The notes under the pieces were generated by a model. The model was not told the origin of the DNA, did not search any database, and worked only from the letters and a program-made list of their open reading frames with translations. Shown in pieces: positions 1-7,089 of a DNA stretch of 32,270 nt; the stretch's first letter is position 1; each line of letters starts with the position of its first letter. Both the position numbers and the translations under genes were made by a program. The stretch is from Candidatus Obscuribacterales bacterium (GTDB lineage: Bacteria > Cyanobacteriota > Vampirovibrionia > Obscuribacterales > Obscuribacteraceae): contig JAIERK010000249.1 of assembly GCA_019746975.1 (NCBI GenBank), forward strand, positions 1-32,270, read 5' to 3'.

Positions 1-2
1 AA

Positions 3-773
3 GCTGGTCGCAAACTCGATTTCGTTCTGGATCACAGAGGTTATAAACTAGAATCCATTCTTGCGACTGGACCGAGCTCCGTCTTCGTCTCCGCGCAGCC
101 AGGAAGCCTGGTGTCCGACTATTATGCCACTCTGAGAGCTTTAGTCGACCGGTCTCGATGCACGCCTAGAATGGTTATCCTGACCGTTTCACCCCGTGTC
201 TTTCTGAACAATGGGCTGTCATACCCTGGTGAATCAGACTATTATCGCTACTTTTCGACAGTCACCAATCTGGAAGAAGCGGATGCGTTGGCTTACCGAA
301 GCGTGTTCGACAGGCTGGGCGAAGACGTCAGGAGTCGAATGAGAAGACCGCTCCTGGCAGTGCAACCGTCGCAGTTTGTTTTTCTCCCAAATGATCTGCA
401 GATATATCAAGAACGACAGCTCATGCCGCCGGACCTCCGAGTCGAGCAAGTCTCGATGAACAATCAGTTAGGCTTCTTGCAAAAAACCATCAATTTCCTA
501 AATGCAAAGAAAATTTATTGCCTCGTAGTATCGATGCCGGTGGCTAGTGGTCCGACCCACCAAAAGTATCGCAGAATTTCTATCGAGCTGTGCAAGAAGC
601 TGGCACCCCTCTCCTCGTCTAAAGATTTTTCGTTCATCAATCTCGACAACATGCGCTTTCAGAACGACGATTTTTTGGATTCAATACATCTGAGTCAAAA
701 GGGTGGCGAAACATTTGCCAAAGCCATCGCCGGCTATCTTAACGATAGCAATCTCACTAGATTGATCAGATGA
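3..773 (+). CDS. SGNH/GDSL-hydrolase-like protein, 5'-partial
   Basis: The reading frame is open from the left edge, so the gene begins outside the window; a GTG at 111 is an internal codon rather than a convincing start. The C-terminal part carries a D-S-I-H-L motif about 25 residues before the stop, the position of the catalytic Asp-x-x-His of SGNH hydrolases (block V). Upstream, a hydrophobic strand followed by S-P-R fits the central alpha/beta core. Related proteins act on cell-envelope polysaccharides as acyl-transfer or esterase enzymes, but the substrate cannot be read here. The nucleophile block would lie outside the window, so catalytic competence is unknown. The next gene is convergent, a decayed sugar kinase. 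Confidence 0.6.
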   Translation, partial: AGRKLDFVLDHRGYKLESILATGPSSVFVSAQPGSLVSDYYATLRALVDRSRCTPRMVILTVSPRVFLNNGLSYPGESDYYRYFSTVTNLEEADALAYRSVFDRLGEDVRSRMRRPLLAVQPSQFVFLPNDLQIYQERQLMPPDLRVEQVSMNNQLGFLQKTINFLNAKKIYCLVVSMPVASGPTHQKYRRISIELCKKLAPLSSSKDFSFINLDNMRFQNDDFLDSIHLSQKGGETFAKAIAGYLNDSNLTRLIR

Positions 774-798
774 GCGCCAACGATAAAATCTTAGCGTG

Positions 799-1426
799 CT
801 AGAACAACTTGTTTGACGGTAACATTACCAAACTAGCAGCACCGACGATCGCTGCATCAAGCCCCAGTTGTGCGACGACAACCGGAGATTTTGCTGGTCC
901 TGGAAGCGCGTGCTCTTTCAAAATCTTCCGCGCGGGCTCCAGCAGCGCATCTCCAAGCTCCGATAGTCCACCGCCGATGACGATGAGATCTGGGTCCAAT
1001 GCATTAGCCAGAGTCACCAAACCGAAGCCCAGGCATTCGCCTGTCTTCGTGATAGCCTGACTACCAGCCCCGTTTGGATTGAGTTCTGCATCTCTGACAA
1101 CATTATCGACTGCTGATGGAAGTCCGAGTGCTTCAGTGAATGCGTCTGTAATTCTAATTCCTTTCCATCCAGGAATCACGTCCGTAGCAGAATAAACCAC
1201 TCCGCATGACGTGTCTTTTGCCCGCCTGCACCAACTCCTACCGAGATGATCCTTTGCTTAGAACCTTTATGAGCTCTTTGGCGACTTCAATCGCCTCCTG
1301 CAATATTCGAGGTCCACCATCTTTAATCGGTGTAGCCCGCTCTGTGCGGGAAATAACTTCACAGTCACCTGTAACGATTCCGCCGGCGACTTTAGTCCCG
1401 CCGATATCGATTCCTATGTAATGCAT
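799..1426 (-). pseudogene. Decayed ROK-family sugar kinase (glucokinase-like)
   Basis: The N-terminal frame starts at an ATG at 1426 and reads IGIDIGGTKVAGGIV, the phosphate-1/ATP loop of ROK kinases. It ends in a stop near 1238. The homology continues in another frame (ISVGVGAGG, the start of the sugar-binding domain) and then in a third (VVYSATDVIPGWKGI), so two frameshifts lie near 1250 and 1215. The final frame jumps from AVDN directly to the helix before GFGLVTLANALDPDLIVIGG. That removes about 100 residues containing the catalytic DNDANAA-type motif, the GTGIGGG loop and the zinc site. About 210 residues remain of the usual 300, so the protein cannot be active. Two frameshifts plus a large deletion argue for real decay rather than sequencing error. 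Confidence 0.85.
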
Positions 1427-1531
1427 ATACGGTCCTCCGCTCCGTTCTAGCGGTCATATCATTTCGGTCTCTATCGAAAGTGAATTGCCTTTTGATATCG
1501 CGTTCTCGAGATTGGTCGTCCCATAGAATAT

Positions 1532-1556
1532 CATACGTATGCACCATATTCGGTGC
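1532..1556. promoter_or_regulatory. Palindromic site in a divergent intergenic region
   Basis: A perfect 10-bp palindrome CATACGTATG (1532-1541) directly adjoins a 5-bp inverted repeat GCACC/GGTGC (1541-1556). Both lie between the divergent kinase remnant and the Sel1 gene. This is a plausible old operator for either gene. I see no convincing -35/-10 pair beside it, and short palindromes occur by chance, so confidence is low. Confidence 0.25.
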
Positions 1557-1651
1557 TCCCAGACTTGTATCAGAGGTTAATGATATCTATGCATTTTTTC
1601 CGTTTGTCGGGTAGGATATATTAAAGCTGGTTACACCATGGAAATCCGAAA

Positions 1652-2425
1652 ATGCGATATGAGCGCAATTTGTCACTTTCAACCATATTTAGGATATCAA
1701 TTTCGCGGAATGCTCTGAGGGGAAGCGGATCTCTATTGGTACTCCTGCTGGTGCTTTTCGGTATGCAATTTGGGCATCTCGCGGCACCACTTGCAGTATC
1801 AGCAGCCGAAGTGACGGAAGCGCATGAGGAAAAGTTTCAATCGGCCTGCGAGCATCTGCGCAACAAGCATTACAGGGAAGCGCACGCCACGCTGAGAGAG
1901 CTAGCACGTCATAACCATGCCAAATCGCTGACCGTCATGGGTTTGCTGTACGAGCGTGGGTTGGGCGTCCAACAGGACTTCGAGAAAGCATTTGATTGTT
2001 ATTGGAAAGCGGCGAACAAAGGTCTTCCCGAGGCAGAGTCGCGCATGGGTCATCTGGTTCTGCATCATGGACATAAGTTAAAGGATAAGTCGCAAAGACC
2101 GGATGAGTGGCTTCTGAAGGCAGCTCAACACGGTGTTGCCGAAGCTCAGCACACTCTCGGAAAATTGTACTACGAAGGAAATCACCTGCCCCTTAATCAC
2201 TCTGAAGCGGTTCGCTGGTTGCGCCAGGCAGCCGATCAGGGTCACGTCGAAGCACAAGAGATGCTGAGTAAGGTGCCGGCTCTGAAACAGGTTAACGAGC
2301 ACTTTGCTCAAGCAGGAAGTCAGTACGGGACAAGCCTTACCACTGTTCAAAAGTCTTGGGTTGGGTATGCCGATGTGGTCAACTCCATTAACTCAGCTGC
2401 CGCGTACGACCCGAGCAAGAAATGA
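1652..2425 (+). CDS. Exported Sel1-repeat (SLR) protein
   Basis: The 257-residue protein has a basic N-terminus, a hydrophobic segment at about residues 27-50 and a possible signal-peptidase site (AVSAA). It is therefore probably periplasmic or membrane-tethered. Residues ~90-200 contain Sel1-like repeats, with the hallmarks MGLLYERGLGV..DFEKAFDCYWKAANKG, WLLKAAQHGVAEAQHTLGKLYYEG and AVRWLRQAADQGHVEAQ. Such solenoids act as protein-interaction scaffolds in signalling and envelope stress; no enzymatic domain is present. The short tail (~50 residues) is unrecognised. The ATG at 1652 has only a weak ribosome-binding site. The gene stands alone between two decayed loci and appears intact. Confidence 0.85.
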   Translation: MRYERNLSLSTIFRISISRNALRGSGSLLVLLLVLFGMQFGHLAAPLAVSAAEVTEAHEEKFQSACEHLRNKHYREAHATLRELARHNHAKSLTVMGLLYERGLGVQQDFEKAFDCYWKAANKGLPEAESRMGHLVLHHGHKLKDKSQRPDEWLLKAAQHGVAEAQHTLGKLYYEGNHLPLNHSEAVRWLRQAADQGHVEAQEMLSKVPALKQVNEHFAQAGSQYGTSLTTVQKSWVGYADVVNSINSAAAYDPSKK

Positions 2426-2469
2426 CAGGAGCCGACAAACCAACGTAACGGCAAAATGCCAGAAACCAT

Positions 2470-3232
2470 TCATCGGGCTGAATTCAGACGCTCAAGATCC
2501 TTGATCGTGGTTTCGTAATTCTTGTCCATCTGCTCACCGAGTTTGCGATGTCTTTCGATAGTTAGTCCTCTCAACAGATACGGATAAATTGTGTGAGCAA
2601 TGTTCAGTTTACTCGTCTTTGGCTTGGGATAAATGGCTTCCAGTCCCATTTTCCGCATGAGCCTTCGGATTCGCCTGCGAGTAACCGACCAGCCCTTCTC
2701 TTCGAGCACCAAAGAATCGAGTCGCCGTGTATTGTTCATCGATTAACCGCATCAGCTCTAACGTCTCCTCTGTCTCCGGAACCGGCTCGTAATACAGCAT
2801 TGATCTGTTTACCTCCAATAGCTCAGACCGCCTGCGCACGGAAAGCTGCGCATGCTCTTTCTTCGCTTGTTCGATTCTTCGTGCTCTATCTACTTCCCTA
2901 GCACTCGTGATAAAAAATCTCGTTCGACCGTAAGTTTACCGATCTTCTCGTATAGGTCTGCTACATCGGATTCTGGAACCATTCCATCGATGCTCTTGGT
3001 CTTGCCTTTATCGAAAACAGAGGTGGCGCCTTCGAGCAAAGCCTTCTTCCACTGCTGGATTTGATTGGGGCTTAGTTGGTCGCTATTTCGGCCATCGTTC
3101 CTTCTTCGCGAAGCGCAGACAGTGCCACTTTAGCCTTGAACTCCGGGCTGTGTTTCTTTCGCGTTTTTTTCATTTCGACTCCCTTCTTGTGAACCTTATT
3201 ATATTTCACGATTTTTTGGGGAGCAAATTACA
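2470..3232 (-). mobile_element. IS3-family insertion sequence remnant (orfA + truncated orfB)
   Basis: OrfA starts with an ATG at 3173 (KKTRKKHSPEFKAKVALSAL, the IS3 HTH), is frameshifted near 3080 and resumes as LSPNQIQQWKKALLEGA, ending at a TAG at 2890. OrfB overlaps and begins RRIEQAKKEHAQLSVRRRSELLEVNRSMLYY. It is frameshifted near 2720 and continues as WSVTRRRIRRLMRKMGLEAIYPKPKT up to YPYLLRGL. After that the homology stops, so the whole DDE catalytic domain is missing. A likely terminal repeat starting TGTAATTTGCTCCCC on the minus strand begins at 3232, about 60 bp upstream of orfA, as expected for IS3 ends. The opposite end is lost. The element is dead. Confidence 0.85.
2890..3173 (-). 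pseudogene. IS3 orfA (transposase HTH subunit), frameshifted
   Basis: The N-terminal 33 residues run from the ATG at 3173 to a TAA. The remaining helix-turn-helix and leucine-zipper part (QQWKKALLEG ... LYEKIGKLTVERDFLSRVLGK) lies in another frame and ends at 2890. Reconstructed length is about 94 residues, normal for an IS3 orfA. Confidence 0.8.
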
Positions 3233-3746
3233 CCTTAACTGCTGGCCTGAAAATTGGGAGCCTCTTCTTTTCGCCAGGAACATGAAGGTGAAATTTTGGA
3301 AAAAACTAAGGGTGGTGATTGCATACGACAATCCAGACCTGAACGGCGAACCAAGAATATTCGTCAGCAATAAACTGAATTGGACACAAGCACAAAAAAT
3401 TCTTCAACCTTACATTCTGCGCGACCCCATCGAGCATCTCTTTCGAGATGAGAAACAGGAACTCGGACTCGAAGACTGTCAGCAACGAAAGAAACAAGAA
3501 GTTCTCAGATATTGGGAATTGTGCTTCGTAGCACACACGTTTTTGGAGCTCGTGTATCAAGTTGACTATCCCTAAGAAATGCAGGTTCCGCTGAACGATT
3601 CGATCGGACAGAAGTGCCGATCGTTCGAGATGAAACTACTGCAGTCGCTTGTCTCTCGTATCAGCAGCCTGATTCTTGAAGACAGGGGTACAGAGGAGTT
3701 ACTTAATTTCCTAACACAAAAACGCTTAAACGGGCTTGCCTGCTAG
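3233..3746 (+). pseudogene. C-terminal remnant of an IS701/IS4-type DDE transposase
   Basis: From about 3235 the frame reads KLRVVIAYDNPDLNGEPRIFVSNKLNW and then DPIEHLFRDEKQELGLEDCQ. This matches the C-terminal catalytic-Glu region of IS4/IS701-like transposases, where the usual form is W-P-I-E-x-F-(Y/F)-R-D-x-K. It hits a stop at 3573-3575. The expected tail (SIGQKCRSFEMKLLQSLVSRI) continues in another frame to a TAG at 3744-3746, giving one frameshift near 3572. The N-terminal two-thirds with the first two Asp residues is absent. The remnant begins exactly where the IS3 end stops, so IS3 either inserted into this transposase or was joined to it by deletion. Confidence 0.75.
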
Positions 3747-3869
3747 GTAAACCGCTCATTCGAGCTGCTGCGACAAAGCAGCTCATCGTTTCTCGCCCAC
3801 CAGCTCCGGGATTGGGCGCTACTTGAGTAGCACCATCCGAACGACCTTCCTTTAGTTTGCCAAAGTTCA

Positions 3870-4115
3870 GTGCAAAAACAAATAGAGGCAATGCAAGCTG
3901 AGAAGGAAGAAGCACTGAACGCTCAGCAAAAAGTTGAAGAGCTAGAGCGACAAATGGAACAGCTCCGAGCAGAGGAAGCAGAGAAGCTGGAGCGCCTGAA
4001 GGCGGAGAAGGAAGCTCATGAGACTGCCATCCAGAAGCAGCTTGCAGTAGTTACAGAAGAGCTTGAGAAACTACGCAAACCGTGGTGGAAGAAGTTGTTC
4101 AAAGCTGAAGAATGA
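3870..4115 (+). CDS. Small coiled-coil protein or gene tail
   Basis: An 81-residue ORF from a GTG is almost wholly heptad-like coiled coil (IEAMQAEKEEALNAQQKVEELE...), ending in a Trp-Trp-Lys-Lys basic tail. Similar highly charged coiled coils with a WW-basic end occur at the C-termini of plasmid- or phage-type DNA-binding proteins. No ribosome-binding site precedes the GTG, and a stop (3828-3830) sits upstream in frame. It may therefore be the surviving 3' end of a larger gene rather than an independent one. It lies between transposase debris and the convergent dabA. Confidence 0.45.
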   Translation: MQKQIEAMQAEKEEALNAQQKVEELERQMEQLRAEEAEKLERLKAEKEAHETAIQKQLAVVTEELEKLRKPWWKKLFKAEE

Positions 4116-4173
4116 AGTTGCTACCAAAGTTTTAGACCTGTCCCCGAGTGAGTTTCGTCTTGGACGTCATTGC

Positions 4174-7086
4174 CTAACTGCGTTCGCGAGCTTCCATTAC
4201 CTTCCTGGCTGATACCACAGGCCGTTCGTCCCTTTGACTAGAATCACCGCCATCCGTCCATCCCTGCTTGGCTCGATAAAGGTAGAGTTTTTGGTCGCTC
4301 TCATGATCAATTGCCATCAAGTGAATCCACTCATTGTCGCAAAGTTGCTTGAGTTCTGGCTGGCGTTCGATGATCTCGCTAATCCGTTGCCGTGGCGCTT
4401 CAATCACGACGAATAGCCGTAAAGGTTCGTGATATGGAAGCTCACCGTTCATCATCGACTGCCAGGCCAGACCGGTGCGCAAATCGCTCTGAGGACCAGA
4501 CATTATGGCGACGCGTCCAACGATATTGTGGTAGATCTTGCTTCCACTTCCGTAAACCTCGGTATCTGTTGCCGAGAAGTAGTGCTCTGCGTTGATCCAT
4601 TGACCAACAACCATCGGACCCATCATGAGCCCTTCGAGAAGGGCGCCTGTGGGATCCAGCCGGTAGTCGTGTGAATTTAGATACACCCTGCCTTCGAGAT
4701 TTATATCCTTCGTCAGCGCTCGGCTACCGATGATGAAAGCCGCATTTCCGGCAAGCCCCCATTCCGGCCGAGTTTCGCTCCAGTCGCCGGATCGCCTGAT
4801 GACTTCCTTCGCGGCATGAGAGGGATCTTTGGTTGCGCCTGGCAGTTTGCTACAGCGTTCATCGTTTGTTCTAATCGCTGCTTCTTTGAGCTTTTGCTGA
4901 AGCTGCTCCAGGTCTTGCCGATGAGTATCAGGCAGATCTTCGGTGTCGAACAGCTCCACAGCATCTGTTGTAGTGTTGTGCACGGCGCCGATGAAGTGCG
5001 TATCTTCGGGCACTATGATGCCGTTTTTTGCGAGATGCTCCCGCACATAAGGTTTATTCGCCATGGCTGCGAGCAGCCGCGCGTTCGGCTTGCCAGAGTT
5101 TCCTCCGCATGCCCCGCAGTTAAGCGCCGCCTCGTAGGGGTTGTTGTCCGAAGTGCTGGTATGTCCGCACACTAAGACGAGTCGAGCGAAGTTCTTGGTC
5201 AGCCCCATCATCCTAAGAACAGTCTCGATAGTGGCGCACTGCTCTTCACGAGTTAAACCGAGGTCTTCTCTGCCCCTGTCGACTGTCATTTGTGTAGCCA
5301 CCGGTGGCACTATCGCCTTTTTAATCCTGGTTTGCCACTTACGATAAGCCTCTGGAAACAGTGTCCGTCCGAAAAGTTGAACGCCGAAGAACCAGCCGAT
5401 TGATTCGACCATAATGTACGGAGTTAGCACATGGTACTTCATGTCGTCGAGCATTTCACTAATCGCAGACAAGATTGTTGCTCCGCTATTGTGCCTGATG
5501 AGCTGGACCTTCTGGTCTTCTCTGACAACCTCATGGACTGTATACTTGGGTTGCACGATGGCGGGTACCTGATCTGTCTCGTGATGCTGATTAAGCGCAC
5601 GACAGCGAATCAGAATGCCGAAGAACCCGGCAAAGCCGATTGTTTCACAGTTTCCGAGGGACTCCAGATGGCGCCTAAATGGTTCAGAGCGAACATCGAT
5701 GCAGAACATTGCCTGAGCTAGAGGACGCGACGAATCGGTGTTGTTTTGCTCGAAGTCAAGCTTGGACACTGACTGTCGAAGGTTTTGAATGAGATTCTCG
5801 TGGTAGCCAGCCTCGTACGCGTTGAGCCAGACCGTCCCGTGTTCCGACTCCGGAAATTCGTCCATCCACTCCACAAGCCGATTTAAAAGCCTATCCTCAA
5901 CGGTCTGAAGTTCTTGCTGGGAAAAGCCTAGCGCGCTTGCAAGCATTGTTAGCCGCCAGGCTGATGCAAGGCGCCCGATCTCGATTGAATTCGACTCGCT
6001 CGCTGCGTTGGCTTGCAAGTGCGATACCACCTTCTGAAAGTTGCCTTCGATGCCAAGCTCAGCTCGAAATGTTTGATCGACGAGCTCTCTTTCGTAGAAA
6101 AGGCGCACCGCCAGGTACTGAACTAGATCGATGGGGTATGCCGCTTGCCATTGGTAGGTACTATGTTCTGAGCGCCAGTTTATGTAGCTGGTCCAGCCGG
6201 AAAGAGATGCCAGTGAAAAAGACAGATAATCCTGACGGAGTTCCGAGGGAATGGCTAGCGCATCCAGATGGGCAAGCACGGCTTCATCCGCAGATGCCGG
6301 CAGGGCTTTTACTTTTTTACCGCTGTCTGAGATTCCGCATGGTGACCACTCCATTGTCGCAAGGGTTTTCCAGGTCTTATAGAAACCCTTCTCCCTGTAA
6401 GGCATCACCCATAGGGCCTGCCCCTCGTCAAGAAAGCTTTCGCACCATTTGATCATTTCCTTGTTGACCAGCCACTCCAGTTGCGTATGGAATGTTCTGT
6501 CGCACCACCTCAACATTGTCATATTTGTGCCGATCGTACTGGACTCACTCGGAGGTTCGCGCCTGGGAGCAAGATGCTTAGCCAGTTCGCGGATCTGGGC
6601 GCCGGATAACTGACGGGGCGATGTCGGTGCCACCTTTTCTGAAGTCCTATGAGCGAGCTGGAGAACCTCTTCGCTGATCGATGCGCGATCAACAAGTGCC
6701 TCAACCATGTCGTCTGAAGGAGCGGTGATTCCGACCAGCATGTGAGCCCGAAGAACGTCGAAGTGGCTAACTTTTCGTCCCGCGATTTCTACGTGCTCGT
6801 CGCGTGCTGCAGAGCGGATTGCCGCATCCAACTGCTCGTATCCGATCCGTCCGGTTCGTACAAGCTGCCTATACTGCTCATTTGGCAAGTAACCGCGGCC
6901 GCCGATGAAGCGCCGGGCAACACGTATGGCCTCGTGAAACGGGAGAGTCTCCAAGCTTCGGATCGGGTTGTGATGGACAAAGGTAGTCATCGGCCAGTAA
7001 TGTGCCAGGACTGCACTGGCGCGATGCACCAGATCTCGAACTTCGGTGATTGAACTCACAACACTTTCTGTTTCTGATTTCATCAT
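4174..7086 (-). CDS. dabA: DabA, catalytic subunit of the inorganic-carbon transporter (DUF2309/UPF0753)
   Basis: The 970-residue protein is full length. It begins with the family's HYWPMTTFVHHNP segment (~30-41). The beta-carbonic-anhydrase-like zinc site is complete: C462-I-D464-V-R466, then H642 and C657 in NCGACGG. The 15-residue His-Cys spacing is the same as in the characterised Halothiobacillus DabA. Members hydrate CO2 to bicarbonate vectorially on the cytoplasmic side of the membrane, driven by cation flux through DabB. The start ATG-ATG lies 3 bp after the dabB stop, with a GAGG inside the dabB 3' end, so translation is coupled. It is the last gene of the CA-like/dabB/dabA operon. 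An ATP-independent Dab role is inferred from the family. Confidence 0.95.
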   Translation of the reverse strand: MMKSETESVVSSITEVRDLVHRASAVLAHYWPMTTFVHHNPIRSLETLPFHEAIRVARRFIGGRGYLPNEQYRQLVRTGRIGYEQLDAAIRSAARDEHVEIAGRKVSHFDVLRAHMLVGITAPSDDMVEALVDRASISEEVLQLAHRTSEKVAPTSPRQLSGAQIRELAKHLAPRREPPSESSTIGTNMTMLRWCDRTFHTQLEWLVNKEMIKWCESFLDEGQALWVMPYREKGFYKTWKTLATMEWSPCGISDSGKKVKALPASADEAVLAHLDALAIPSELRQDYLSFSLASLSGWTSYINWRSEHSTYQWQAAYPIDLVQYLAVRLFYERELVDQTFRAELGIEGNFQKVVSHLQANAASESNSIEIGRLASAWRLTMLASALGFSQQELQTVEDRLLNRLVEWMDEFPESEHGTVWLNAYEAGYHENLIQNLRQSVSKLDFEQNNTDSSRPLAQAMFCIDVRSEPFRRHLESLGNCETIGFAGFFGILIRCRALNQHHETDQVPAIVQPKYTVHEVVREDQKVQLIRHNSGATILSAISEMLDDMKYHVLTPYIMVESIGWFFGVQLFGRTLFPEAYRKWQTRIKKAIVPPVATQMTVDRGREDLGLTREEQCATIETVLRMMGLTKNFARLVLVCGHTSTSDNNPYEAALNCGACGGNSGKPNARLLAAMANKPYVREHLAKNGIIVPEDTHFIGAVHNTTTDAVELFDTEDLPDTHRQDLEQLQQKLKEAAIRTNDERCSKLPGATKDPSHAAKEVIRRSGDWSETRPEWGLAGNAAFIIGSRALTKDINLEGRVYLNSHDYRLDPTGALLEGLMMGPMVVGQWINAEHYFSATDTEVYGSGSKIYHNIVGRVAIMSGPQSDLRTGLAWQSMMNGELPYHEPLRLFVVIEAPRQRISEIIERQPELKQLCDNEWIHLMAIDHESDQKLYLYRAKQGWTDGGDSSQRDERPVVSARKVMEARERS

Positions 7087-7089
7087 GCG

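Noticed and set aside
5937..6452. 171-aa plus-strand ORF inside dabA
   Set aside because: Antisense shadow of a full-length, strongly conserved gene.
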